Assembly (NCBI GenBank): GCA_035499735.1
Contig: DATJYC010000001.1
Location: 53,765-117,764 of the forward strand
Direction: 5' to 3'
Source: VBDM01 sp035499735
GTDB taxonomy: Bacteria > Pseudomonadota > Gammaproteobacteria > Burkholderiales > SG8-39
DNA length: 64,000 nt
The translations under genes were made by a program, and so were the position numbers. Positions 39,883 to 49,981 of this stretch are shown here, in pieces (positions within the stretch are counted from its first letter, which is position 1; every line of letters starts with the position of its first letter). The notes beneath the pieces were generated by a model. That model saw nothing but the letters and a program-made list of their open reading frames with translations. It was not told the origin of the DNA and did no database searches.

Positions 39883-40736
39883 TTGTCCGCGCCGCGCTGC
39901 TGGCCCTGCACGTCGGCTTGCTGAGTGCGGGTCCTTCGATTGCCCAGGGTCCCTCTTCGAGAGGGGCGCAGCCTCTCATTCTCGCGGTCAACGAGGGCGC
40001 AGCGGGGAATGTCGACGCCACCGAGATCGCGTTGCGCTACGAAGGATTCAAGGCGACCCTCCAGAGGGCGCTGGGCGCACCCGTGTCGCTGGTCGCCGTG
40101 CGTGACGTCAAGGTGTTGCGAAGCTCGGTGCGCGCGCGCTCGTACTCCCTGATCCTTTCCCGGCCGGTCGACGTACTGGCCGAGGCCATTCGCGACTTCG
40201 GGTACCAGCCCGTCGTCGTCGCGAAGGAGACGGGATACGCGTTCTTCATCGTCCCGAAGGATTCGCCTATCCGGTCGATCATGCAAGTCGACGGAAAGAC
40301 CCTCGTCACGCCCGACCGGTATTCCTACATGTGGCGTATCGCCGCGGCGATGCTGCGCGACAACCAGATCGCCATCGCCAAGCAGAACGTTCGCAGCATG
40401 CGCGACCAGGCGGCGATCGGATGGTCCGTTGAAAACGGATTTTTCGACGTCGGCGTGGTCGCTTCGTTCTCCGCGGTAGGACGTACCTGGGAGAAGAAAG
40501 GTGGGAGAGTAATAGCGCGCAGCCGCGATCTCGTGACCGTACCCCTTGTAGCTTCACCCAGGATCTCCACCGCGCAGATCGAAAGGCTCCGTGCGGTCCT
40601 GATCAAGATGGATTCGAACGAAGAAGGCGCGGCGATCCTGAAGCAGATCGGGGTAGGCGGCTTCCGAGAAACTTCGCCAGGGCCGTTTCTCGACCTGCTG
40701 GCGTGGCTGGGCGACCTCGAGGCCCCGAAGGAGTAG
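39879..40736 (+). CDS. Periplasmic binding protein, PhnD-like, orphan
   Basis: 285-residue secreted protein with a signal peptide ending near PSIAQ (about residue 23). LILAVNEGAAGNVDATEIALRY, then YSLILSRPVDVLAEAIRDFGY and FFDVGVVASFSAVGRTW, resemble PhnD/phosphonate-type receptors, including the internal layout of two alternating lobes. Such stand-alone receptors often feed sensor kinases or cyclases rather than transporters. The start is the ATG that overlaps the preceding stop by four bases. It converges with ftsB, five bases apart. Confidence 0.72.
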   Translation: MIVRAALLALHVGLLSAGPSIAQGPSSRGAQPLILAVNEGAAGNVDATEIALRYEGFKATLQRALGAPVSLVAVRDVKVLRSSVRARSYSLILSRPVDVLAEAIRDFGYQPVVVAKETGYAFFIVPKDSPIRSIMQVDGKTLVTPDRYSYMWRIAAAMLRDNQIAIAKQNVRSMRDQAAIGWSVENGFFDVGVVASFSAVGRTWEKKGGRVIARSRDLVTVPLVASPRISTAQIERLRAVLIKMDSNEEGAAILKQIGVGGFRETSPGPFLDLLAWLGDLEAPKE

Positions 40737-40741
40737 TCCGG

Positions 40742-41034
40742 CTAACGCGAGGGTTTGGCGCCCGGGCCAGCGGGCACCACCTGGAAGAAGACCTCGTCCT
40801 GCTTGATCAGGCCGAGTTCGTAGCGCGCGCGCTCCTCGACGGCCTCGAAGCCCTGCTTCAGGTCTCGCACCTCGGCGTCGAGGGCGCTGTTCCGCTGCGC
40901 GAGGGCCGCGTTGGTCTGTCTCTGCTCCTGCACCTGGTGCTCCAGGCTCCATACCTTCCGCCAGCCGCCCTTGCCGAACCACAGCGGATACTGGAGGAGC
41001 AGTATGAAAGCCGCGAGCGTCCAGGTGAGAGTTC

Positions 41035-41038
<4 letters not shown>
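40742..41038 (-). CDS. ftsB: Cell division protein FtsB
   Basis: 98-residue bitopic inner-membrane protein of the FtsQLB divisome complex. A transmembrane helix is at about 5-20 (WTLAAFILLLQYPLWFG), followed by a periplasmic coiled coil (about 30-68) and the conserved ERARYELGLIKQDEVFFQV segment. It overlaps eno by four bases, the usual eno-ftsB arrangement of proteobacteria. Length is typical. Confidence 0.93.
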
Positions 41039-42314
<1,276 letters not shown>

Positions 42315-42318
<4 letters not shown>

Positions 42319-43175
42319 TTCTTCTCTTTCCTGTGGGCGCCGAGCCTTTGCTCCGCGAAGCCCTGCTTCTTCACCAGCGCGTCGAGGTCTCTAAGTGTTC
42401 TCAGCAGATCCTTCATGCGGTCCAGGGGCCAAGCGTTCGGGCCGTCCGAGGGCGCGTGCTCCGGATCGGGATGGGTTTCCATGAAGATCCCGGCGATTCC
42501 GCTCGCAACCGCCGCGCGCGCGAGCACCGGCACGAATTCCCGCTGGCCTCCCGAGGACGTGCCCTGCCCGCCCGGCAGCTGCACGGAGTGTGTCGCGTCG
42601 AACACCACGGGGCAGCCCGTCTCGCGCATGATGGCGAGCGAGCGCATGTCGGACACCAGGTTGTTGTACCCGAACGAGGCCCCGCGCTCGCACACGAGGA
42701 TGTTGTCCTGCCCGCTCGCCTCGCGCGCCTTCTCCACTACGTTCTTCATCTCGCCCGGCGAGAGGAACTGCCCCTTCTTGATGTTCACCGGCTTGCCGGC
42801 CGAGGCAACAGCGTGGATGAAATCCGTTTGGCGGCACAGGAACGCCGGGGTTTGCAGCACGTCGACGGCGGCCGCGACCTGGGGCACGTCCTCTTTCTCG
42901 TGGACATCGGTGAGCACCGGCACGCCCACCTTCTCCCTGACTTCGGCCAGAATCTCAAGACCCTTGGTCATGCCGAGTCCGCGGAAGGATTTGCCAGAGC
43001 TGCGGTTCGCCTTGTCGTAGGAGGACTTATAGATGAACGGAACGCCCATCTCCTGCGCGATCTCCTTGAGCGATTCCGCAGTCTCGACCGCCATCTGCTT
43101 GGACTCGATGACGCAAGGGCCGGCTATCAGAAACAGCGGGCTGTCGAGGCCGGCCTGGAAGCCGCAAAGCTTCAT
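42315..43175 (-). CDS. kdsA: 3-deoxy-D-manno-octulosonate 8-phosphate synthase (KdsA)
   Basis: 286-residue aldol-type enzyme joining phosphoenolpyruvate and arabinose 5-phosphate to make Kdo-8-phosphate for LPS. Family segments LIAGPCVIES, YKSSYDKANRSS, PVLTDVHEKE and NVVEKAREASGQDNI are visible, as is FDATHSVQLPG near the C-terminus. It lies between pyrG and eno with 4-base overlaps on both sides, the conserved betaproteobacterial order. Confidence 0.97.
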
Positions 43176-44824
43176 GCTGCGATGGCAGTCTTGGTCTTGC
43201 TCGCCTGGTATTGAAGCGCAGCTTCAACGAAGGCCGTGAAGAGCGGATGCCCCGCGCGTGGCGTCGACGTGAACTCGGGGTGGAACTGGCAGCCGATAAA
43301 CCAGGGATGCGACGGTAGCTCGATCATTTCGCAAAGCTGCTCGCGCTGCGTCAGTCCCGAAACCCGCAGTCCCTTGTCCTTCAGCCTCTGGATGTACTGG
43401 TTGTTGGCTTCATAACGGTGACGGTGGCGCTCGTTGATCACTTCCGAGCCGTACACCTTGCGCGCCAAGCTGCCGGCCTCGAGGCCGGCGCCCTGAGCCC
43501 CGAGCCGCATCGTGCCTCCGAGATCGGATTTCTCGTCGCGGCGTTCGATGCGGCCGTCCCGGTCTTGCCATTCCGTGACCAAGGCGATCACCGGGTGGGG
43601 GGTGTCGCGGTCGAACTCGGTCGAGTTGGCGCCGGCTAGCCCAACGACGTTGCGAGAGTATTCAATCACGGCGAGCTGCATCCCCAGGCAGATACCCAGG
43701 TAGGGAATCTTGTTCTCCCGTGCGTACTGGATCGCCTTCATCATGCCCTCGACGCCCCGCTTGCCGAAGCCCCCGGGCACCAGCACTGCGTCCACCCCTT
43801 TGAGCGTGGCGCCCAAGCCTTCCTTTTCAATCGCTTCCGCGTCGACGTAGCGGATATTCACCTTGCTGCGCGTGTGGATTCCCGCGTGCACCAGCGCCTC
43901 GTTGAGGGACTTGTAGGAGTCAGTCAGATCCACGTACTTGCCGACCATGGCGATAGTGATGTCGTGCTGCGGGTTCTGGAGCGCCTCGACGAGTTTCTTC
44001 CACGACCTGAGGTCGGCGGGCTTGGCGATGATGCCAAGCTTGTGGCAGACGATCTCGTCGAGCATCTGCTGGTGGAGCATCCACGGAATCGTGTAGATCG
44101 ACTCCGCGTCCCAGACCGAGATCACGCCCCTCGCCTGGACGTTGGTGAAGAGAGCAATCTTCTTCTTCTCGTCGTCCGGTATCGGCCGGTCGGAGCGGCA
44201 AAGCAGCGCATCGGGCTGGATGCCGATGCCACGCAGCTCCTTCACCGAGTGCTGCGTCGGCTTGGTCTTGATCTCGCCGGCGCTCTTGATGAAGGGCACG
44301 AGCGTGAGATGCAGGTAGCAGGTGTTGTTCGACCCGAGCTCCAGGCCCATCTGCCGGACCGCCTCGAGGAAGGGTAGGGACTCGATGTCGCCTACAGTAC
44401 CGCCGATCTCGACGATCGCGACTTCCGCGTCGCCCGCGCCGCGCGTGATGAACGCCTTGATCTCGTCGGTCACGTGCGGGATCACCTGAACGGTGCGGCC
44501 CAGATAATCGCCGCGGCGTTCCTTCTTGATCACCGACTCGTAGATCTGGCCCGTGGTGAAGTTGTTGCACTTTCTCATCCGGGCCGAAACGAAGCGCTCG
44601 TAGTGACCGAGGTCGAGGTCGGTCTCGGCTCCGTCGTCGGTCACGAACACCTCTCCGTGCTGGAAAGGGCTCATCGTGCCCGGATCGACGTTGATATACG
44701 GGTCGAGCTTGAGAAGGGTGACCTTGATGCCGCGCGATTCGAGGATCGCGGCGAGGGAGGCGGCGGCTATCCCCTTCCCCAGAGAGGAAACCACACCGCC
44801 CGACACGAACACATACTTGGCCAT
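43172..44824 (-). CDS. pyrG: CTP synthase
   Basis: 550-residue amidotransferase that makes CTP from UTP, ATP and glutamine. The synthetase domain (about 1-270) begins with FVSGGVVSSLGKGIAAASL; the glutamine amidotransferase domain has GICLGMQLAV (nucleophilic Cys) and the C-terminal HPEFTSTPRAGHPLF His/Glu pair. ATG 44824 was preferred to the preceding GTG 44827. First gene of pyrG-kdsA-eno-ftsB, each junction overlapping by four bases. Confidence 0.97.
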   Translation of the reverse strand: MAKYVFVSGGVVSSLGKGIAAASLAAILESRGIKVTLLKLDPYINVDPGTMSPFQHGEVFVTDDGAETDLDLGHYERFVSARMRKCNNFTTGQIYESVIKKERRGDYLGRTVQVIPHVTDEIKAFITRGAGDAEVAIVEIGGTVGDIESLPFLEAVRQMGLELGSNNTCYLHLTLVPFIKSAGEIKTKPTQHSVKELRGIGIQPDALLCRSDRPIPDDEKKKIALFTNVQARGVISVWDAESIYTIPWMLHQQMLDEIVCHKLGIIAKPADLRSWKKLVEALQNPQHDITIAMVGKYVDLTDSYKSLNEALVHAGIHTRSKVNIRYVDAEAIEKEGLGATLKGVDAVLVPGGFGKRGVEGMMKAIQYARENKIPYLGICLGMQLAVIEYSRNVVGLAGANSTEFDRDTPHPVIALVTEWQDRDGRIERRDEKSDLGGTMRLGAQGAGLEAGSLARKVYGSEVINERHRHRYEANNQYIQRLKDKGLRVSGLTQREQLCEMIELPSHPWFIGCQFHPEFTSTPRAGHPLFTAFVEAALQYQASKTKTAIAA

Positions 44825-44892
44825 CACAAACCAGGGGGATGGGATGGAGAATGGTACACGAAATCGCCGCCCCGCTCCAGCCCGCGAGCGCC

Positions 44893-46857
44893 TCAGGCCA
44901 GCTCGGGGCGGTTCCGGAACTGCTCGAGCGCCTCGGGGTTGGCGAGCGCTTCGACGTTCTTCACGGGCCGGCCGTGCACGACCTCGCGCACCGCGAGCTC
45001 CACGATCTTGTTCGACTTCGTGCGCGGAATATCCCGGACCTGGAGCACTTTCGCAGGCACGTGGCGCGGCGTGGTGTTCTCGCGTATGCGCGCCTTGATC
45101 TTCGAGACCAGCGCCTCATCAAGCTCGCGACCCTCGCGGAGCTTGACGAAGAGCACCACCCGCACGTCGCCGATCTCTCCCGGCGGCCAGGTCTGGCCGA
45201 TCACGATGGACTCGACTACCTCGTCCAGCTGCTCGACCTGGCGGTAGATCTCGGCCGTTCCGATGCGCACGCCACCCGGGTTAAGCACCGCGTCGGAACG
45301 CCCATATATGATCATGCCGCCGTGCTTGGTCAGCTCGCACCAGTCTCCGTGGGTCCAGACGCCCGGGAAGCGCTCGAAGTAGGCCGCGCGGTACTTCGCA
45401 CCGTCCGGATCGTTCCAGAAGCCGAGGGGCAGCGAAGGGAACGGCTTCGTGCAGACGAGCTCGCCCTTGATCCCTTCGACCGGGCCGCCGCTCTCGTCGA
45501 AGACCTCGACCTTGAGGCCTAGAGCGCGGCACTGGATCTCGCCCCGCCACACGGGCAGGATCGGGTTGCCGAGCACGAAGCAACCGCAGATGTCGGTTCC
45601 CCCGGAAATCGACGAAAGACAAACGTCGGACTTGATCGACCGGTATACATAGTCGAAGCCCTCCGGCGCCAGCGGCGACCCCGTCGAGAGCACGGCGCGC
45701 AGCGCCTCCAGACGGTGCGTTCTCCGGGGTTCAACGCCCGCCTTGGCGATAGCGTCGATGAACTTGGCGGAAGTGCCGAGATGCGTCGTTCCTTCCGCGT
45801 CGGCGTAGTCGAACAGGATGCGGCCCTCCCCGATGAACGGCGAGCCGTCGTAGAGCAGCAGCGTCGCTCCGGACGCCAGGCCCGAGGCCAACCAGTTCCA
45901 CATCATCCAGCCGAGCGTGGTGAAGTAGAACACGCGGTCGCCCGGCTTGACGTCGCAATGCAACTGCTGCTCGCACAGGTGCTTGAGCAAGGCGCCGCCT
46001 GCGCTGTGCACGATGCACTTGGGCACGCCAGTAGTTCCCGAGGAGAACAGGATGTACAAGGGATGGTCGAAGGGCAGCGCCTCGAACCGGAGCTCGTCGA
46101 CCGTCTTCGGGACGAGGAAGTCCTCGAAGCTCAGCGCGCCCGGGACGCGGGACACGTCGGGCCGGGCGCTCACGTAAGGCACGATCACCACCTGGATCAG
46201 GCTGGGGAGCCCCGCGGCGATCTCGCTCACCCTGCCGAGGGAATCGATCTCCTTGCCGTTGTAGAAGTAACCGTCCGCCGCGAACAGAACCTTGGGCGCG
46301 ATCTGGCCGAAGCGGTCCAGCACGCCTCGCGCCCCGAAATCCGGAGAGCAGGTCGAAAAGGTGGCGCCGATGCTCGCCGCCGCGAGCATCGCAGCAATCG
46401 CCTCGGGCACGTTCGGCAGGTACGCCGCGACCCGGTCGCCGGGCGCCACGCCCAGATCGCGGAGGCTTCTGGCGAGGCGCGACACCTGCTCGTACAGCTC
46501 GCTATGGCTCATGTGCCGCCGCACCCGGTCCTCGCCCCAGAACACGAGCGCGGTGGAGGTGTCGCGCCGCCGGAGCAGGTTCTCCGCGAAGTTGAGCTTC
46601 GTGTCGGGATACCACCGCGCGCCCGGCATGCGCTGCCCGTCGACGAGCACCCTCGCCCCCTTGGCGCTCGAGCGCACCCCTGCGAATTTCCACACCGATT
46701 CCCAGAACTGCTCTGGCTTCTCCGCCGTCCAGCGGTAGAAAGCCGGGTAGTCGTTGATTCCTAGCTTCCAGTCGCGTATCGCCTGGCGCGCGAATCGTGT
46801 GAGGTTCGCCTCCTCGATTCGCTCCTGGCTGGGCCGCCACAGCGGCTTGTCGGGCAT
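44893..46857 (-). CDS. Acetoacetate-CoA ligase (acetoacetyl-CoA synthetase)
   Basis: 654-residue adenylate-forming enzyme. The AMP-binding P-loop reads FSSGTTGVPKCIVHSAGG, followed by TTLGWMMWNW, SISGGTDICGCF and HGDWCELTKHGGMIIYGRSD; the catalytic Lys region is PRTKSNKIVE. The N-terminal segment with WKFAGVRSS and GARWYPDTKLNFAENLL and the overall length (about 650) fit acetoacetyl-CoA synthetase rather than acetyl-CoA synthetase. A role in ketone-body or polyhydroxybutyrate turnover is likely. ATG 46857 was chosen for its GGAGGA ribosome site; an in-frame GTG lies at 46875. Divergent from the ETF-QO gene. Confidence 0.87.
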   Translation of the reverse strand: MPDKPLWRPSQERIEEANLTRFARQAIRDWKLGINDYPAFYRWTAEKPEQFWESVWKFAGVRSSAKGARVLVDGQRMPGARWYPDTKLNFAENLLRRRDTSTALVFWGEDRVRRHMSHSELYEQVSRLARSLRDLGVAPGDRVAAYLPNVPEAIAAMLAAASIGATFSTCSPDFGARGVLDRFGQIAPKVLFAADGYFYNGKEIDSLGRVSEIAAGLPSLIQVVIVPYVSARPDVSRVPGALSFEDFLVPKTVDELRFEALPFDHPLYILFSSGTTGVPKCIVHSAGGALLKHLCEQQLHCDVKPGDRVFYFTTLGWMMWNWLASGLASGATLLLYDGSPFIGEGRILFDYADAEGTTHLGTSAKFIDAIAKAGVEPRRTHRLEALRAVLSTGSPLAPEGFDYVYRSIKSDVCLSSISGGTDICGCFVLGNPILPVWRGEIQCRALGLKVEVFDESGGPVEGIKGELVCTKPFPSLPLGFWNDPDGAKYRAAYFERFPGVWTHGDWCELTKHGGMIIYGRSDAVLNPGGVRIGTAEIYRQVEQLDEVVESIVIGQTWPPGEIGDVRVVLFVKLREGRELDEALVSKIKARIRENTTPRHVPAKVLQVRDIPRTKSNKIVELAVREVVHGRPVKNVEALANPEALEQFRNRPELA

Positions 46858-46877
46858 CGGGACATCCTCCGCCACGC

Positions 46878-46885
46878 ATTATAAT
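46878..46885. promoter_or_regulatory. Self-complementary -10 box between divergent AACS and ETF-QO genes
   Basis: ATTATAAT reads as TATAAT on both strands. The implied start sites (near 46871 on minus, 46892 on plus) leave room for the ribosome sites of both genes. -35 matches are poor on both sides. The same octamer occurs between etfB and the CoA-transferase gene. Confidence 0.5.
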
Positions 46886-46913
46886 TTGCCGAGCCCACAA
46901 TATCGGAGAGCCG

Positions 46914-48557
46914 GTGGCCCGCGAATCGATGCACTTCGACGTCGTCGTGGTCGGCGGAGGCCCCGCCGGGCTTGCCGCCGCCATACGCCTGAAGCAGCTC
47001 GCCGCCGAACGGAAGTCCGAAGTCGGGGTGTGCGTGATCGAGAAGGGCTCGGAGATCGGGGCCCACGTCCTCTCGGGGGCCGTCATGGATCCGCGCGCCT
47101 TGAGCGAGCTTCTTCCAGAATGGAAGGAGCGCGGCGCGCCCCTCAGCACGCCGGTCGTCGAGGATCGGTTTCTCTTTCTTGGGAAATCAGGCGCCTTCAG
47201 AGTCCCCGGCGCCTTTCTTCCCGCGTGCTTCCTCAACCACGGCAACTATGTGGTGAGCCTCGGCAACGTGTGCCGCTGGCTGGGAAAGCAGGCGGAGGCG
47301 CTCGGCGTCGAGATCTATCCGGGCTTTGCCGCGTCCGAAGTCCTCTACGACGGCAAAGGCGCGGTGCGCGGCGTCGCGACGGGAGACATGGGAATCGGTC
47401 GCGACGGCAAACCCACCGATCAGTACCAGCCGGGGATCGAGTTGCTGGGGAAGTACACGTTGTTCGCCGAGGGTTGCCGCGGACACCTGGGCCGGCGGCT
47501 GATGGCGAGATTCCGCCTAGGCGCGGAGTGCGATCCGCAGGTTTACGGACTCGGGATCAAGGAGCTCTGGGAGATCGAAGCGGGCAGGCATCAGCCGGGC
47601 CTTGTCATCCACTCCGCGGGCTGGCCGCTCGAACCCGGCACGTACGGCGGCTCCTTTCTGTACCACATGGAAGACCGCCTGGTGGCGGTCGGCTTCATCG
47701 TCGGACTGGCGTACGCCAACCCCTATCTGAGCCCTTACGAGGAATTCCAGCGGTACAAGACCCATCCCTACGTCCGCCGCTTCCTCGAGGGAGGCAAGCG
47801 CCTCGCCTACGGTGCCCGCGCGATCGCAGCGGGCGGCATCATGTCGCTTCCCCGCCTCGTCTTCCCCGGCGGCGCGCTCGTCGGCGACGAGGCGGGTTTC
47901 CTCAATGCGGCGCGCATCAAGGGCAGCCATGCGGCCATCAAGTCGGGAATGCTCGCGGCCGAGGCGGCCTTCGCGGCGCTCGGAGCGGGCCGCTCGGGTG
48001 ACGAGCTCGCCGCCTATCCGGATGCATTCCGGGAATCCTGGCTCTTCGACGAACTTTACCGCGCGCGCAACTTCAAGCAGTGGATGTCGAAGGGCCTCTA
48101 CGCGGGCACCATGATGGTCGGCGTTGAGCAGTATCTCCTCGGAGGGAAGTTTCCCTGGACCCTTCACCATCGGCACGCCGACCACGAGTGCCTGCGGCCC
48201 GCGGCCGAGTCCCGAGCGATCGACTATCCAAAGCCCGACGGCAGGCTCACCTTCGATCGCCTGTCTTCGGTGTTCATCTCAAACACCAATCACGAGGAGA
48301 ACCAGCCTGTTCACCTCACGCTGAAGGACGCGTCGCTCCCGGTCAACCTCAACCTCGCGAAATACGCCGGCCCGGAGAGCCGTTACTGCCCCGCGGGCGT
48401 CTATGAATTCGTGAAGGCAGCGGATGGCTCCGATCGCTTGCAGATCAACGCGCAGAACTGCGTGCACTGCAAGACCTGCGACATCAAGGATCCGGGCCAG
48501 AACATCGTCTGGGTCGCTCCGCAAGGCGGCGGAGGGCCGAATTACCCGAACATGTGA
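46914..48557 (+). CDS. Electron transfer flavoprotein-ubiquinone oxidoreductase
   Basis: 547-residue membrane-associated iron-sulfur flavoprotein that passes electrons from ETF to ubiquinone. The FAD dinucleotide fold VVVVGGGPAGLAAAIRLKQ is near the N-terminus. Ubiquinone/FAD-region segments such as GCRGHLGRRL and KGSHAAIKSGMLAAEA follow. The 4Fe-4S cluster site is at the C-terminus (NCVHCKTCDIKDP with the upstream YCPAG Cys). It starts with GTG 46914 behind GGAGAG; ATG 46929 is an alternative. Its electron donor is encoded by etfBA at 51779-53460. Confidence 0.95.
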   Translation: MARESMHFDVVVVGGGPAGLAAAIRLKQLAAERKSEVGVCVIEKGSEIGAHVLSGAVMDPRALSELLPEWKERGAPLSTPVVEDRFLFLGKSGAFRVPGAFLPACFLNHGNYVVSLGNVCRWLGKQAEALGVEIYPGFAASEVLYDGKGAVRGVATGDMGIGRDGKPTDQYQPGIELLGKYTLFAEGCRGHLGRRLMARFRLGAECDPQVYGLGIKELWEIEAGRHQPGLVIHSAGWPLEPGTYGGSFLYHMEDRLVAVGFIVGLAYANPYLSPYEEFQRYKTHPYVRRFLEGGKRLAYGARAIAAGGIMSLPRLVFPGGALVGDEAGFLNAARIKGSHAAIKSGMLAAEAAFAALGAGRSGDELAAYPDAFRESWLFDELYRARNFKQWMSKGLYAGTMMVGVEQYLLGGKFPWTLHHRHADHECLRPAAESRAIDYPKPDGRLTFDRLSSVFISNTNHEENQPVHLTLKDASLPVNLNLAKYAGPESRYCPAGVYEFVKAADGSDRLQINAQNCVHCKTCDIKDPGQNIVWVAPQGGGGPNYPNM

Positions 48558-48628
48558 AGGCGGGTGACGTGTCCCGGCCCGGAAAGATCTCATTCTAGCG
48601 ATCTGAAAACAATGGAATCTGCGCAGAC

Positions 48629-48648
48629 ACGAACGTTCGTATTATGAT
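48629..48648 (+). promoter_or_regulatory. Palindromic operator and -10 box of the TetR gene
   Basis: ACGAACGTTCGT (48629-48640) is a perfect 12-base palindrome, followed three bases later by TATGAT (48643-48648). The operator sits where a repressor would block RNA polymerase. The GTG start at 48655 coincides with the predicted transcript start, suggesting a leaderless mRNA. Confidence 0.5.
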
Positions 48649-48654
48649 CGCCAA

Positions 48655-49254
48655 GTGGGTAAAGGCGAGCAGACCCGGACCCTGATCCTCGACGAGGCGG
48701 TCAGCCTCGCCAGCCGGGTCGGGCTCGAAGGCCTGACCATAGGCGCGCTAGCCCGCAGGCTCGATCTCTCGAAGAGCGGACTCTTCGCCCACTTCGGCTC
48801 CAAAGAAGATCTCCAGCTCCTCGCGCTCAAGCGCGCACAGGCACTCTTCCAGGATCGCGTGTTCTCGGGCACGCCCGAGCAAGCGCGCGGGCTGACGCGC
48901 TTGCGCGCCCTGCTCTCCAATTGGCTCGTGTCGATCGAGGCGGACGATCCCGGCGGCGCGAGCCTGATCCTTTCCGCCTCGGCCGAATACGACGATCGTC
49001 CGGGCCCCATCCGCGACTTGCTCGCCGCCGGGCAGCGCGAGCTGCGCGGCGCTGTCGCCAAGGCGATTCGCCTCGCCGTCGACGAGGGCCACCTCGATGC
49101 TCAGACCGACCCTTGGCAGCTGACCTTCGAGCTCTTCGGAATCGTGCTTGCCGCCCATCATGACCGCCGGCTGCTTCAGGACACCCGCTCGGCCGCACGA
49201 GCACACACCGCGATCGAGCGCCTGATCCAGGCTCATCGCCCATCGGCCGACTAG
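48655..49254 (+). CDS. TetR-family transcriptional regulator
   Basis: 199-residue regulator. The N-terminal helix-turn-helix domain (about 8-55) reads LTIGALARRLDLSKSGLFAHFGSKEDLQ, split here across motif and turn, and is typical of TetR. The C-terminal ligand domain (about 80-190) contains the acidic YDDRPGPIRDLL segment. It starts with GTG 48655. A perfect palindrome immediately upstream suggests autorepression. It lies between ETF-QO and acyl-CoA dehydrogenase/etf genes, so control of fatty-acid or acyl-CoA metabolism is a reasonable guess; the ligand is unknown. Confidence 0.88.
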   Translation: MGKGEQTRTLILDEAVSLASRVGLEGLTIGALARRLDLSKSGLFAHFGSKEDLQLLALKRAQALFQDRVFSGTPEQARGLTRLRALLSNWLVSIEADDPGGASLILSASAEYDDRPGPIRDLLAAGQRELRGAVAKAIRLAVDEGHLDAQTDPWQLTFELFGIVLAAHHDRRLLQDTRSAARAHTAIERLIQAHRPSAD

Positions 49255-49268
49255 ACAGCCGGCCCGGT

Positions 49269-49871
49269 TCAGCCGTGCGGCGGCGTGGCCGGCACCTCCT
49301 TCCACCCCTCCTTGCATTCGGATACGTACGGGTAGTAGGTCTTGGACGACTCGCAGTAGTACCAGACCGCGCTTCCCCCCGGCGGTGCGGTTGCCGGTGC
49401 CGCGGCCTGGGCTGGAGCCTCGCCCTGCTCCACGTATCCCGCCGGCGGCGCCACGACCGCGTAGCCTCCGCTGGCCTGCTCGTAAAACACGTCGTTCGCG
49501 TAGTAGTAAGGCGCAGTGCCTACCCAGACTATCGTGTAGGAAGGCGGCAGCACGGGAACGACGATACCGATCGGCGGCCTGACCACGACGAAACCCGGTC
49601 CGTTCGGACGGTACCACACCCCCGCCTGGAAAAAGAACGGCGCGCCGCGAAATGTGACCGCGACCCGGCTCGAAGGCAGCGCCCTCACGGAGTAGCCGAT
49701 CTGCGGGTAATAATGATCGTGGTGGAAGCGATTGTCGTACGTCCAGTGCGGTGTGCTGAAGTGCTCGCGCCTGACTTCGTGGCGGGCTTGCGCATGGGCC
49801 ATGGAGGCCAGACACAGCACACCGAGGACGACGGCCCCCAGACGGACGGACAGCGGCAGCGTCTTGTTCAT
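49269..49871 (-). CDS. Secreted Tyr/Pro-rich protein, DUF6515-like
   Basis: 200-residue secreted protein with a signal peptide ending near MAHAQ (about residue 28). The mature part is rich in Tyr, Pro, Val and His (HHDHYYPQIGYSV, PPSYTIVWVG, YYYANDVFYEQ), then an Ala/Pro linker and a C-terminal WYYCESSKTYYPYVSECKEGW segment with two cysteines. This closely resembles the proteins grouped as DUF6515 in betaproteobacteria; function unknown. The ATG at 49871 has an AGGGG site. It is convergent with the TetR gene and not obviously part of the acyl-CoA operon that follows. Confidence 0.72.
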   Translation of the reverse strand: MNKTLPLSVRLGAVVLGVLCLASMAHAQARHEVRREHFSTPHWTYDNRFHHDHYYPQIGYSVRALPSSRVAVTFRGAPFFFQAGVWYRPNGPGFVVVRPPIGIVVPVLPPSYTIVWVGTAPYYYANDVFYEQASGGYAVVAPPAGYVEQGEAPAQAAAPATAPPGGSAVWYYCESSKTYYPYVSECKEGWKEVPATPPHG

Positions 49872-49981
49872 CGTGAACCCCTGGCTAGGACACCATAGGA
49901 TGGTGCCGGGGTTAGACCGCAAGATCCGTGAAAAATTGTATCGATCGGTAACGCGATATTGCGAGGCGGTTGCCGTCCCGC

